From CAIUMH01 sp963758555 (lineage in GTDB: Bacteria; Actinomycetota; Acidimicrobiia; Acidimicrobiales; RAAP-2), in contig CAVWVW010000005.1 of NCBI GenBank assembly GCA_963758555.1, positions 1 through 64,000 of the forward strand: a stretch of DNA of 64,000 bases, written 5' to 3'. How positions within the stretch are numbered: the first letter of the stretch is position 1; every line of letters starts with the position of its first letter. Shown piece after piece: positions 15,580 to 24,115 of the stretch. The translations under genes and the position numbers were made by a program. Under the pieces are notes generated by a model, which had not been told where the DNA came from, made no database searches, and worked only from the letters and a program-made list of their open reading frames with translations.

Positions 15580-16221
15580 ATGACGGCGACGTTGGAATTT
15601 CTGGCAGGTGACGTCGATTCTGGTCGTCACGCCGAGGACGGTGACGGTGAGCTCCTCGAGGGACCCTCGGGCAATCTTCGCTTCGCTGACTGGCTCTTCC
15701 GGTCGAAAGCAGCCAGCGTGCTGTGGCTGGTCGCCCGTCTGTGGCTTGGCTACGAATGGCTCAACGCCGGGTACCAGAAGCTCTGGGGAAGCGAAAGGGA
15801 CGCCTTTTGGTACGGAGGTGGTGCCGCCGTCAAAGGCTTCGCGGCCGCTGGTGTGGCCGGCTCGGCGACCGGCAAGGGCGGGGCCTCCTATGGGTGGTGG
15901 GCTGGATTCCTCCACAACTTCGTGATCCCAAATGCTTCGTGGATCGCAAAGCTGATCACGCTCAGCGAGATCGCCATCGGCGTCCTACTCATCCTTGGGC
16001 TCTTCACCGGCGCTGCGGCCTTCGCAGGCATCGGGCTCAACCTCATCTACATGTTCTCCGGAACAGCTGGTGTGAACCCCGCCTATGCGATTGTGTCGAT
16101 CTTCCTCATCCTGGCCTGGCGCAACGCCGGTTACCTCGGTCTGGACCGCTTCGCCCTCCCAGCCGTTCGCAATCTTCTCCACCACAGCGCCCACACCACG
16201 GAGACCCCGAAGACCCCCTGA
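15580..16221 (+). CDS. DoxX-family membrane protein (thiosulfate:quinone oxidoreductase-like)
   Basis: A 213-residue integral membrane protein with four or so hydrophobic helices (ASVLWLVARLWLGYEWLNAGYQKL, FLHNFVIPNASWIAKLIT, IAIGVLLILGLFTGAAAFAGIGL and AYAIVSIFLILAW). The LNAGYQKLWG and NPAYAI segments suit the DoxX/DoxD group. An acidic soluble arm of about 40 residues precedes TM1. ATG at 15580 follows GGAGAGGAGAG. Related proteins serve in thiosulfate oxidation or in oxidative-stress membrane complexes. A DosR-like box upstream and thioredoxin and DCC-family genes downstream suggest a redox role; the exact reaction is open. Confidence 0.85.
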   Translation: MTATLEFLAGDVDSGRHAEDGDGELLEGPSGNLRFADWLFRSKAASVLWLVARLWLGYEWLNAGYQKLWGSERDAFWYGGGAAVKGFAAAGVAGSATGKGGASYGWWAGFLHNFVIPNASWIAKLITLSEIAIGVLLILGLFTGAAAFAGIGLNLIYMFSGTAGVNPAYAIVSIFLILAWRNAGYLGLDRFALPAVRNLLHHSAHTTETPKTP

Positions 16222-16291
16222 GTCCCCGAAGGCCCCGGAACAGCCGCCTCGCGCGACTGTCCCCGTCCTTTGAGGCTCGTCGGTCAAGGGT

Positions 16292-16328
16292 CCACTCCTG
16301 CCTTTGGCTCGCCTCAGGGCAGGAGTGG
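16292..16328 (+). terminator. hairpin after the doxX-like gene
   Basis: CCACTCCTGCC (16292-16302) and GGCAGGAGTGG (16318-16328) are perfectly complementary over 11 bp with a 15-nt loop, 70 nt after the doxX-like stop. No T-run is present. It could end that transcript or attenuate read-through into the thioredoxin gene. Confidence 0.6.
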
Positions 16329-16423
16329 GCGGGCCGCGATGAAAGACAGCAGTGGCCCCCCTCCACCAAGCCAACCTCAGTGGCGCTGTGAGAGCCACGC
16401 CGCGGGGCCGATCATCATCGAGC

Positions 16424-16831
16424 GTGTCGACCCAGAGCCAGACTGACAACATCCCCACGGTCACCATCAGCGACTTTCAGCGACTGGTCCTCGATGCCCC
16501 CGGACCGACGGTGGTTGAGTTCATGTCTTACGGCTGTGCTCACTGTCGCGTCATGGAGCCGATCCTCCAACAGGTCGCCACCATGGTGAAGCCCGCAGAG
16601 ACCATCTTCAGAGTGAACATCGGCCAAGACCAGGAGCTGGCCGAGAGCTTTCGAGTGCAGGGCACACCTACCTTCATCATGTTCCTCGAAGGCCTTGAGC
16701 TGGCACGAGTTGAAGGCCCTCCTCCCACGTTGTCGACGGTGCTCGCCGCAGTGACCGGGCCCTACAAGCGATCAGGTGACGCACGACACCGAGGACTTCG
16801 AACCGACACCACTGCTTCTCATCAACGATGA
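16424..16831 (+). CDS. thioredoxin-like protein with CAHC active site
   Basis: A thioredoxin-fold protein of about 135 residues. The active-site region reads MSYGCAHCRVMEPIL instead of the usual WCGPC, so Trp and Gly-Pro are replaced and the redox potential should differ. The cis-proline loop QGTPTFIMF and the strand TIFRVNIGQDQELA are normal. GTG at 16424 is chosen as nearest to the domain; an ATG at 16352 would add 24 residues without domain features. The last 18 or so residues overlap the start of the next gene in another frame. It sits between a DoxX-like and a DCC-family gene and probably handles thiol-disulfide exchange with them. Confidence 0.82.
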   Translation: MSTQSQTDNIPTVTISDFQRLVLDAPGPTVVEFMSYGCAHCRVMEPILQQVATMVKPAETIFRVNIGQDQELAESFRVQGTPTFIMFLEGLELARVEGPPPTLSTVLAAVTGPYKRSGDARHRGLRTDTTASHQR

Positions 16832-17306
16832 GTGTGGGGTCTGTCGTCGAATCGCCGGCTGGGTGGAGCGCTCCGCCAGCAAAGCGACCGCTCCACCGAG
16901 CATCACGGAGCAACCGATCGGCGACGATCCTGAGAGCCTTCGCAGGCTCAACGGCGAGCTCGACATCTGGGCTGCCTACGAGACCATCCACCTCCTGATG
17001 CCCGATGGCTCGATGAAGGTCGGAGGCGAGGCCTGCGCCGAGGTGCTTCGAAGGCTCCCCAACACCGCTCGGCTCGCCACGTGCCTCTCGTGGAGCATCT
17101 TCGGGTTCCGACCCTTCCAAGAGGTGCTCAACCTCAGTTACCTCGTCCTCTCTGACGTGCGTCCCGTCTTCGGGTGCGAGAGCTGCTGTTCCCCGAACAA
17201 CTGGACGAGACCCTTCGCTTGGGCGGTGACGTCACTTCGCTCCCTGGTGAGCACGTCACCTCCTTTGTCGGCAGCCCCCCACTTCACTGCCGTGTCCCAT
17301 CGCTAG
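16776..17306 (+). CDS. DCC-family thiol-disulfide oxidoreductase-like protein (DUF393)
   Basis: A 176-residue protein whose N-terminus has INDECGVCRRIAGWVE, the D-x-x-C-x-x-C motif that defines the DCC (DUF393) family. The later segment VGGEACAEVLRRLP matches the family's G-x-x-A region. A second cysteine cluster CESCC near residue 133 is unusual. GTG at 16776 places the motif near residue 20, the normal position; the start overlaps the thioredoxin gene by 56 bases, suggesting coupled translation. The region after residue 140 has low complexity. Family members are thought to act in disulfide exchange. Confidence 0.8.
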   Translation: MTHDTEDFEPTPLLLINDECGVCRRIAGWVERSASKATAPPSITEQPIGDDPESLRRLNGELDIWAAYETIHLLMPDGSMKVGGEACAEVLRRLPNTARLATCLSWSIFGFRPFQEVLNLSYLVLSDVRPVFGCESCCSPNNWTRPFAWAVTSLRSLVSTSPPLSAAPHFTAVSHR

Positions 17307-17311
17307 GCGAG

Positions 17312-17335
17312 GCCTCGGCTTTCCCTTCCCGAGGC
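17312..17335 (+). terminator. hairpin after DCC-family gene
   Basis: GCCTCGG (17312-17318) and CCGAGGC (17329-17335) are complementary around a pyrimidine-rich 10-nt loop, 6 nt after the DCC-gene stop. It is a likely terminator of the doxX-trx-DCC cluster. Confidence 0.5.
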
Positions 17336-17447
17336 GAGCTCAGCTCCCCTGGCCCTGCGTTTCGCTCAAGACCCCGAGCAGCCACGGACATACCCGAGCT
17401 ACGACCTCCACATGACGTCACCGCAGTACCGAGCAGAGAGAGCGCCC

Positions 17448-17768
17448 ATGACCAGTGATCGCCCCACGTCCGATGACCCCCAACAGGAGGCGGAGGCGTT
17501 CGCGCAAGGCGACGAAGCTTTCGACGAATCGTCCAACCTCGGCGCCAACTTTCTCGAGGCGGTCGAACAGGACCCGTCACTCGACCCCTCCAATCAGGTC
17601 GATCTGCAAGAGCTCGCCGAGCTCGGGAGCCTGCTTGATGATCCCGAGGCCAAAGTCACCCTCTCAGATGGTTCCGACGACCCCGACGGGCTCAGTGAAC
17701 CTCCCGCCAGCGCGATCGCCGAGAGCGACGACCAAGGCAGCTGGGATCTCGACGAACCACACGAGTGA
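17448..17768 (+). CDS. small acidic hypothetical protein
   Basis: A 106-residue, strongly acidic, probably disordered protein rich in Asp, Glu, Ser and Pro (for example DEAFDESSNLGANFLEAVEQ and SDGSDDPDGLSEPP). I know no family for it. GAGAGAG lies before the ATG at 17448; an in-frame ATG 36 bases upstream has no clear ribosome site. The reading frame uses typical high-GC third positions and no overlapping gene competes, so I take it as real. It follows the redox cluster on the same strand after a hairpin. Function is not predictable. Confidence 0.6.
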   Translation: MTSDRPTSDDPQQEAEAFAQGDEAFDESSNLGANFLEAVEQDPSLDPSNQVDLQELAELGSLLDDPEAKVTLSDGSDDPDGLSEPPASAIAESDDQGSWDLDEPHE

Positions 17769-17913
17769 TCCCAAGGTCTAGGCGGACACGACGGCGCGCA
17801 CCACCGCTCTCTCGAACTGCGTGACAATCCGTCACAAGCACCGGCTTGAGATACGTCCTCGGTTCCCTCCGCTGGCTGGGATGCAGGATCACATCGAACC
17901 TCTGACCTGCTGG

Positions 17914-18834
17914 TCAATAGCCAGCGACAGGGTCCACGATCCCGAGAAGCGGTTCACCATTGGCGAACCGCCTCACGTTCAGGCGTATCCGCTCGGCCAG
18001 CATCGGCAGCACCATCTCGATCGTGTCCGCCGTGTGAGGAGTGATGATGCAAGAAGAGAGCTCCCACAGAGGGTGGCCGTCGGGGAGTGGCTCAGGATCC
18101 GTCACGTCGAGGGCTGCGCCGGCGATGACCCCGGATCGAAGCGCTTTGACCAGTTCATCAGTCACCACGTGCTTGCCTCGAGCAACGTTGACCAGCCAGG
18201 AGGTCTCGCCCATCGAGGCGAGTTCGGGTCCTCCGATGATCCCGACGGTCGCAGGCGTGAGCGCGAGGGCAAGGAAGACCACCTGGGCTCCCGGCAGGAC
18301 ATCGCCTAGCTGGTCGACGCCGACCGTCCGCTTCGCGCCGGCCACTGGCATGGGACGCCGGCGGACGACCGTGGCCTGCACCCGGAAGGGCTTGAGCAGC
18401 TCCAGCAAGGCCGTCGTGATGCCCCCGCCGCCCAGGATGGTCACCGCCTCGCCGAAGAGGCTTGTTCCGGAGGGGCTGCCCCACGTGCGTGCAGCCAAGC
18501 GAGTTGGCAGCTGCCGCAAGCCCGCCAGAGCCAAGGCGAGGGCATGTTCTGCAACAGGCTCGGCGAAGGCGCCTTTGGCACAGGTCCAAAGGAGCTCGGG
18601 ATCGAGGAGTCCAACCTCTGCAAAGGCTTCGATCCCCGCCATCGGCAGCTGCACCCACTCGACGTCCGGAGCGCGAGCAAGGTAGGACGAGAGGCCGGCG
18701 GGATCTCCGCCGTGGAGCCAGATGAGACCCGCTGGTCTCTCATCGATCCCCACGACCTCTCCGCCGCCAGCGACCACGGCATCGACGGCAAACTCGGACA
18801 GCTGGGGGCCGATGGCCAGTCGGGGCACGCTCAT
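17914..18834 (-). CDS. D-isomer-specific 2-hydroxyacid dehydrogenase
   Basis: A 306-residue NAD(P)-dependent dehydrogenase. The nucleotide-binding turn is AVTILGGGGITTALLELL. The catalytic Arg lies in WLVNVARGKHVV, the Glu in VTDPEPLPDGHPLW and the His in IITPHTADTIEM, so the R-E-H triad is complete. MSVPRLAIGP at 18834 is taken as the start; the open frame continues for 71 codons upstream but has the composition of an antisense shadow. It would interconvert a 2-oxo acid and a D-2-hydroxy acid. It diverges from the next dehydrogenase across a 355-nt intergenic region. Confidence 0.9.
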   Translation of the reverse strand: MSVPRLAIGPQLSEFAVDAVVAGGGEVVGIDERPAGLIWLHGGDPAGLSSYLARAPDVEWVQLPMAGIEAFAEVGLLDPELLWTCAKGAFAEPVAEHALALALAGLRQLPTRLAARTWGSPSGTSLFGEAVTILGGGGITTALLELLKPFRVQATVVRRRPMPVAGAKRTVGVDQLGDVLPGAQVVFLALALTPATVGIIGGPELASMGETSWLVNVARGKHVVTDELVKALRSGVIAGAALDVTDPEPLPDGHPLWELSSCIITPHTADTIEMVLPMLAERIRLNVRRFANGEPLLGIVDPVAGY

Positions 18835-19189
18835 CTTCGGCACGCTAGGCGCCTTGCGCTGCGGCCGACCACAGCGCGAGCAGGCGTTCCTTGCTGCGAG
18901 TCCTGCCCGCCGGTCAGCGGCGCGCACGACCCGACGACGCTCGCGTTCGTGCTCGCGTGGGCGAGTCAAGTCGTCGGTGGCCCTCTGAACGGTTTCACCG
19001 ACGACGGGCCCCTCTCGGGAACCTTCACGCCCGGAAGCTGAGACCAAGCGTTACCATCTCCTCGCGCCTCGCCCCATCGTCAGCGGCAGGGCAGGGGGGC
19101 TCAGATGGACCGAACAACCGAGTCGAGCAGACTCGCCGTGCACGTCGGGCTTCTGGGCGCAAGACCAGCCCACAGAGGCAAGCGCCAAC
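18835..19189. other. 355-nt divergent intergenic region with inverted repeat
   Basis: No convincing gene is present. It holds GTCGTCGGTG (18970-18979) and CACCGACGAC (18996-19005), a perfect 10-bp inverted repeat with a 16-nt spacer, roughly midway between the divergent dehydrogenase genes. It could be an operator shared by both or a structured leader. Confidence 0.5.
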
Positions 19190-20026
19190 ATGGCTGACGC
19201 CGTCGCGTCCAGCGACCCGCGGGTCGGGTTCATCGGACTGGGGAGCCAAGGTGGACCGATGGCACGTCGCCTTGGCGAGAGCGGCTTCGCGCTCAGCGTC
19301 TGGGCAAGGCGTCCCCAAGCGACCAAGCCCTTTGAGGACGTCGCCGAGGTGGCTCTCTCTCCCGCTGAGCTTGGTGCTCGCTCCGACGTGGTCGGCGTCT
19401 GCGTCATGGGAGACGCCGACGTCGAAGACGTGGTCTTGCGGGAAGATGGCGTCTTGGCCGGGATGGCACCCGGGGGTGTCATCGCCATTCACTCGACGGT
19501 CCACCCTGACACCTGTCGATCAATTGCGACTCGAGCTGCCGACGTCGGCGTCGACGTTCTCGACGCGCCCGTGAGCGGCGGCGGCATGGCCGCAGCTGCG
19601 GGTTCCCTCTTGGTCATGGTGGGCGGCAGCGACGAGGCCAGTGCACGGTGCCGACCCGTCTTTGAGACCTTTGGCAACCCCGTGGTCCATCTGGGTCCTG
19701 TCGGCAGCGGTCAGATGGCCAAGCTCATCAACAACCTCGTGTTCACTGCCCAGCTCTCGTTCGCCCTCGAGACCTTCACGCTTGCGGAGGATCTCGGCAT
19801 GGACAAGATCGCCCTCGGCGACCTCTTGAGCCACGCCAGTGGCGCCAGCCGAGCTCTGGCGATCTTGACTGCCTCGGGCGTCGACCTCTCCGGGCTCAGA
19901 GACCATGGCCATACCTTGCGCAAGGACGTGGCTCTGGCTCGTGACGTGGCGAGCCAGCACGGCGCCACGGAACCCGCACTCCTCTTGGAGGGGGCGCTCC
20001 AGACCCTCTCGCTCCTCGAGCGCTGA
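19190..20026 (+). CDS. 3-hydroxyisobutyrate dehydrogenase-like beta-hydroxyacid dehydrogenase
   Basis: A 278-residue protein of the 6-phosphogluconate / beta-hydroxyacid dehydrogenase family. It shows the nucleotide motif VGFIGLGSQGGPMARRL, the substrate motif DAPVSGGGMAAAAGSL and the catalytic lysine in GSGQMAKLINN. It probably oxidises a 3-hydroxy acid such as 3-hydroxyisobutyrate or tartronate semialdehyde using NAD(P). It is followed 44 nt downstream by an SDR gene on the same strand. ATG at 19190 has a weak AGGCAAG site. The exact substrate is not clear from sequence. Confidence 0.9.
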   Translation: MADAVASSDPRVGFIGLGSQGGPMARRLGESGFALSVWARRPQATKPFEDVAEVALSPAELGARSDVVGVCVMGDADVEDVVLREDGVLAGMAPGGVIAIHSTVHPDTCRSIATRAADVGVDVLDAPVSGGGMAAAAGSLLVMVGGSDEASARCRPVFETFGNPVVHLGPVGSGQMAKLINNLVFTAQLSFALETFTLAEDLGMDKIALGDLLSHASGASRALAILTASGVDLSGLRDHGHTLRKDVALARDVASQHGATEPALLLEGALQTLSLLER

Positions 20027-20070
20027 CCGGCGCGATCGCATTGCTGCCCAAAGGTAAAAGGAGGAGCACC

Positions 20071-20829
20071 ATGCGCTTCGAAGACAAGACCATCGTCATC
20101 ACAGGAGGAGGGGCGGGCATCGGTCGGCGCTACGCCCACCGCTTCGCCAGCGAAGGCGCCAACGTCGTAGTTGCCGACCTTGATGGCGCGGCAGGAGCGC
20201 GGGTCGCCAGCGAAGTTGCAGAGCGGGGACGCGCCGGATTGAGCTGCGAGTTGGACGTCACCGACGACGAAGGCATCGTGTCCATGACCGAGCACGCCGT
20301 TGAGCGCTTCGGTGGGATCGACATCCTCGTCAACAACGCCGGCATCCACCTCCAGCATGCGCAGCTGCCCTTCACCGTTGAGGCGCTCCCCAAGTGGAGA
20401 ACGCTCCTCGACGTGAACCTGCTCGGTCCGCTGGCCTGTGCCGCCGCCTGTCGTCCGCACATGGCAGCACGAGGGGGAGGGTCGATCATCAACCACTCCT
20501 CAATGGCCGCGTACATGGGCGGTGGTGCCTACGGCGTCTCCAAGCTCGCTCTCAACGCCCTCACCGTCAATCTCGCGACCGAGTTCGGCCCTGACGGCAT
20601 CCGCGTGAACGGGATCGCGCCTGGCTTCGCCGACTCGGAGGCGGCCCTCAAGTTTATGAGCGAGCGCACCGGAATGGAGGACTGGCTCCTCAACGGGCAG
20701 GTCATCAAGCGCCTCGGTCGCATGGATGACCTCGCCGACATGGCCCTCTTCCTCTGCTCAGAGGAAGCGAGCTTCGTCACAGGCCAGACGATCTTGGTTG
20801 ACGGAGGCTCGGTCAAGAAGCCGTTCTGA
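20071..20829 (+). CDS. short-chain dehydrogenase/reductase
   Basis: A 252-residue classical SDR. It shows the cofactor motif TGGGAGIG, a following acidic VVADLDG (NAD preference), NNAG, active-site Ser in NHSSMAAYM, and Y-x-x-x-K in AYGVSK. The C-terminal TGQTILVDGG is standard. AGGAGG seven bases before ATG 20071 fixes the start. It lies in the same direction as the beta-hydroxyacid dehydrogenase and a VOC protein, so it probably belongs to one catabolic transcript. Substrate unknown. Confidence 0.92.
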   Translation: MRFEDKTIVITGGGAGIGRRYAHRFASEGANVVVADLDGAAGARVASEVAERGRAGLSCELDVTDDEGIVSMTEHAVERFGGIDILVNNAGIHLQHAQLPFTVEALPKWRTLLDVNLLGPLACAAACRPHMAARGGGSIINHSSMAAYMGGGAYGVSKLALNALTVNLATEFGPDGIRVNGIAPGFADSEAALKFMSERTGMEDWLLNGQVIKRLGRMDDLADMALFLCSEEASFVTGQTILVDGGSVKKPF

Positions 20830-21020
20830 GCCCGCAAGGGTTTGGACGGTGACGGCCACGGAGAGACACCCGCGATCGGCGAGCCATGCCCACCCTAGGC
20901 ACTCGCCGCGTTCGCGAGGGAGGACGGACCCTTCGAGCTCGCTGCTCGGAATCCTTTGAAGCGCCAAGACAGTCGATTTCTGAGACGATTGAGGCACACG
21001 AGCGAAGGTGGCCAGCTGAG

Positions 21021-21410
21021 ATGCCAGTGCGAAACGTCCAGATCGGCTTCATCAGCGCTGATACGTCGCTGGTCGATTTCTATGCAGAGGTCTTCGGCCT
21101 GGAGCGGCTCCCGAGTGCCGACTCCGCTACGGGGACGGTCCACCGCCTCGAGCTGCCCGGCGCGGTGCTCAAAGTCATGGTGCCGAACCGACAACCGGCG
21201 GGGACCGAGCCGGTGCACCCCTTCTTCGCTGCGACGGGTTTGCGCTACGTGACGCTCTCGGTGGACGACTTCTCCGAGGTGATCGAGCGGGCCACGGCCC
21301 GTGGCGTCACGTTCACCTTCGGACCGCTCGAGATCGGCCCCGAGACGCGCTTGGCGATCTTCCAAGATCCCGACGGCAACACCCTCGAGGTCTTCGAGAG
21401 CACCGGCTGA
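21021..21410 (+). CDS. VOC (glyoxalase/dioxygenase-fold) protein
   Basis: A 129-residue vicinal-oxygen-chelate domain protein with the two beta-alpha-beta-beta-beta modules: an N-terminal VRNVQIGFISADTSLVDFY and a C-terminal FQDPDGNTLEVFE strand carrying the typical metal-ligand Glu. ATG at 21021 is preferred over an upstream ATG because MPVRNVQIGF is the domain start. Such proteins may be lyases, isomerases, dioxygenases or binding proteins; no more specific call is possible. It lies 191 nt after the SDR gene and converges on the P450 gene. Confidence 0.8.
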   Translation: MPVRNVQIGFISADTSLVDFYAEVFGLERLPSADSATGTVHRLELPGAVLKVMVPNRQPAGTEPVHPFFAATGLRYVTLSVDDFSEVIERATARGVTFTFGPLEIGPETRLAIFQDPDGNTLEVFESTG

Positions 21411-21503
21411 CCGGAGCAGGTCAGCTCCGCTCGGCCTCAAAGGGCACGCCAGCTGTCCTGCGCTTCGAGTTCCGTCATGACCGGTGACAGAAGTCTGCGG
21501 AGC

Positions 21504-22706
21504 CTACGAAGAGACGCCGAGCACCATGGGGAAGGTCTCGAGCGATCGGATCCCCGGTGTGAACTCGAGCGCGATACCTGGCTTCACCTGATAGTGCGGA
21601 ATGCGGGCGTGCCACTCACGCAGGGCGACGAGCAGCTCGAGACGAGCGAGATGCGAACCAAGGCAGCGGTGGATGCCTGCGCCGAAGGCCACGTGTCGGT
21701 TCGGGGTGCGATCCCACTGCACCTCTTGTGCATGGTCGATGGCCTCGTCGTCCGTGTTCGCCGACCCGATGATGAGCAAGATCTGCTCTCCGGCATCCAC
21801 AGGGCAGCCATCGATCTCGGTGGCCTCGGTCGCGGTGCGACCCACCACCATGACCGGTGTCTCCCAGCGCAGCAGCTCTTCGACCACGCTCGGGATCGAC
21901 CCGGGGTCGCGCAAGATCTCGGCACGGAACGTAGGGTTGTCGGCGAGGTAGCTGAAGAAGCACTCGAGCGACGCCGAGACCGTGTCGAGGCCAGCGATGA
22001 GGAAGACGAAGCACACGTCGAGGACGTCTTCGCGAGAGAGACGCTCTCCGTCGATCTCCGTGTCCAAGAGGCGACTCAGGAGTCCCTCGCCCCCGGGCAC
22101 AAGCTGATCGAGCACGCGAGAGAAGTACTCATAGACCTTGAGGCCCGTGGCGTCTCGATACTCGTTTGCCTCCGGAGAGAACATCTCGGCGCCGACCTTG
22201 AGGTGGGGACGGATGATCCCGTCTTTCATCTCGAGCAGCTCGGGCAGCTCGTCCATCGACATTCCGAGCATCGTGAGAAACACCTGGGAGGGGAAGACCT
22301 GGGAGAACTGACCGACGAAGTCGATCTCCTGCTCGTCGATGAACGCGTCGATGAGCTCGTTCACGAGGGTGGTCATCGACTCCTCGAGCTCGGCCATCCG
22401 CTGGAGCGAGAAGAGCGGGTTGAGGAGCTTGCGATAGCTCCGATGCTCCGGTGGATCGATCTGCAGGGGGATCATCGGGCGGACGTTCCCAAAGCTCGGG
22501 GCTCCCTTGCCTGACGAGAACAGGTCTGGGTCCTGCAGGATCCTCTCGATGTCCGCGGCCCGGCTCACGACCACACCCGTGGCCTCGTCTTTCATCACCG
22601 GGGCGTTCTCGCGGAACATCGAGTACATCGCTTGGGGGTGATGTGCCGTCTCGGAGTCCAACGCTCCGAGAAGCGCACCTCCGGCTGGTTCCTTCTCTGA
22701 GCTCAT
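21504..22706 (-). CDS. cytochrome P450
   Basis: A soluble 400-residue bacterial P450. The I-helix oxygen-activation motif is FLIAGLDTVSAS (A-G-x-D-T), the K-helix ExxR is in VEELLRWETP, and the heme-cysteine loop is FGAGIHRCLGSHLARLE. The AGGAAGGGA ribosome site before ATG 22706 supports the start. No ferredoxin or reductase gene is adjacent, so redox partners must come from elsewhere. The closest kinds I know are class I actinobacterial P450s hydroxylating terpenoid or steroid-like substrates; this is inference from type and context. Confidence 0.94.
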   Translation of the reverse strand: MSSEKEPAGGALLGALDSETAHHPQAMYSMFRENAPVMKDEATGVVVSRAADIERILQDPDLFSSGKGAPSFGNVRPMIPLQIDPPEHRSYRKLLNPLFSLQRMAELEESMTTLVNELIDAFIDEQEIDFVGQFSQVFPSQVFLTMLGMSMDELPELLEMKDGIIRPHLKVGAEMFSPEANEYRDATGLKVYEYFSRVLDQLVPGGEGLLSRLLDTEIDGERLSREDVLDVCFVFLIAGLDTVSASLECFFSYLADNPTFRAEILRDPGSIPSVVEELLRWETPVMVVGRTATEATEIDGCPVDAGEQILLIIGSANTDDEAIDHAQEVQWDRTPNRHVAFGAGIHRCLGSHLARLELLVALREWHARIPHYQVKPGIALEFTPGIRSLETFPMVLGVSS

Positions 22707-22827
22707 GGGGCTGTCCCTTCCTCTTCACCGCTGCACTCGGTCAGAAGCCACACCGCGGCAAGCGAGTGCGCTTGATGGTCGGAGATAGGTCGCTTGCTGA
22801 CGGATCGCTCACTGCTCTCAGCACGCC

Positions 22828-23421
22828 TCACAGCGACGAGTCCGTCTCCCGCACCGCAGCCAGCGCCTCGGTCGCGCCCTCAAGGACTACTTCCGCGGTC
22901 GCGCGACGCCCACTCAGGAACAAGAGCAGCTCGGTCGCTTCTCCGTTGAGCACCGCTGCGTCAGATGCTCCATAGCGGCGCACGTCACCCTGGGGACGAC
23001 GCAGCTCCAAGCCATGAGGTCGGATCTGTCGAGCGAGTCGCCTTCCGGTGAGTCCCGTCATCCTCCAGGCTAGGGGCTCAAGGTCAGGGCGTTCGGTCCG
23101 TGGACCGAGCCCGTTGGCGCGCCGGACGTCTTCGTAGTGGATGAAGTACTCCGTGCCGTTCATGAGCCCTCGCAGCTTCGGCACGCGCCACGGCACAACG
23201 GGAGCGCCAGCTCGCAGGCGTTTGACGATGTCGGCGAGCCCCTTGTCCTTCTCCGCCGCCATGCGGTCATCGGTCCAACGCTTGAAGTGCTCTCGGAGCA
23301 CGAGATGCGCGGCCAGATCGAGCGTCGTCCACCCCTCGCACAAGGTCGGGGCGTCAGGGCCGAGTTCAACAAGGAGATCGCACAGCTCTCGACGCTCACG
23401 TGCGTCGATCGGCTCAGCCAC
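22828..23421 (-). CDS. MDMPI/TIGR03085-type metal-binding protein
   Basis: A 197-residue protein of the DinB-like maleylpyruvate-isomerase (mycothiol-dependent) superfamily, TIGR03085 type. It has the N-terminal helical bundle with LCEGWTTLDLAAHLVLREHF (metal-ligand His in AAHL) and the second histidine in EYFIHYEDVRRANG. The C-terminal part ends LLLFLSGRR and a Glu/Ala helix. It starts with GTG at 23421, overlapping the end of the upstream TetR gene once that gene's frameshift is corrected. A mycothiol-linked detoxification role is possible, but most TIGR03085 members are uncharacterised. Confidence 0.82.
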   Translation of the reverse strand: MAEPIDARERRELCDLLVELGPDAPTLCEGWTTLDLAAHLVLREHFKRWTDDRMAAEKDKGLADIVKRLRAGAPVVPWRVPKLRGLMNGTEYFIHYEDVRRANGLGPRTERPDLEPLAWRMTGLTGRRLARQIRPHGLELRRPQGDVRRYGASDAAVLNGEATELLLFLSGRRATAEVVLEGATEALAAVRETDSSL

Positions 23422-24005
23422 GTATCAGCTCCGCGTGGACCGCAGAGGGCTTGGTTGCACCACCAAGGAACATCGACGTCACTGCCGCGCTCGGCGCCCT
23501 CGAGACCCAGGTCACCCGCCTTCATCGCCTGGAGCGATCCCCCGACGAGGCCGCGCCACAAGAGCTCCAAGACCGTCAGCGACAGATCGCCACGCAGGAA
23601 TCCCTCGGCGACGCCTCGTTGCAGCACCGCTCTGATCGGCGCACCGACGCGGCGTTCCATGTCGGCGACGTCGAGGTACTGAGGCTCTTCGACGATGACC
23701 GAGTACTTCGCTCCGCTGGCCATGAGGGCACGAGCCATGCGGGCCAGCGCCTCAGGTAGCGCCACGTCCTCAAGATCGGCGGCCCGGAGCCGAGCGCTCG
23801 TCTCCTCCACGGCGACCGCCGAGAGAGCTCGAAGCAGCTCTTCGCGCGAGGAGAAGTAGCGATAGAGCGTGGCGCGGCCGACGCCTGCTCGAACGGCGAC
23901 GGTCGCCATGCTGGCTGCTTCGCCGTGTTCTGCAAACACGTTGGCAGCTGCCTCGAGGAGGGCTGTGGTGGTGTGGTCTCGGAGTGGCCGGCTCTGCGTC
24001 CGCAT
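23415..24005 (-). CDS. TetR family transcriptional regulator, frameshifted near the 3' end
   Basis: About 196 residues. The N-terminal helix-turn-helix is clear (ANVFAEHGEAASMATVAVRAGVGRATLYRYFSS, in pieces), and the C-terminal helices include ELLWRGLVGGSLQAM. The frame otherwise runs on for a hundred codons inside the MDMPI-like gene. Shifting by one base near 23468 gives a natural end (VPLGGATKPSAVHAELIRG) with TGA at 23415-23417, overlapping the MDMPI start by 7 bases, which is typical coupling. ATG at 24005 or 24020 are both possible starts. It probably regulates itself and the MDMPI-like gene or the neighbouring P450. Confidence 0.8.
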
Positions 24006-24115
24006 CCCCCAAGTAAACATGACAATCCGCAAAGAAGACAATCACTACTATTTCTGAGGCATCGATGTCCCACTCGAGCTCGAGCGCCACGTCATCGCTC
24101 CGGCGATCACCGGGA

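Noticed and set aside
17821..17835. GTGAC-N5-GTCAC as a Crp-type site
   Set aside because: The spacing is one base off from the TGTGA-N6-TCACA consensus and no Crp-type DNA-binding protein or nearby target start supports it. The two flanking genes are convergent there.
23160..23414. C-terminal extension of the TetR protein by about 85 residues into the next gene
   Set aside because: The extension is the out-of-frame text of the MDMPI-like gene and arises from a one-base shift near 23468; a natural stop exists in the corrected frame.
24021..24043. Direct repeat GACAATC (24021-24027 and 24037-24043) as a TetR operator
   Set aside because: TetR operators are normally palindromic; the copies are direct repeats and one touches the possible start codons. 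Support is too weak to list.
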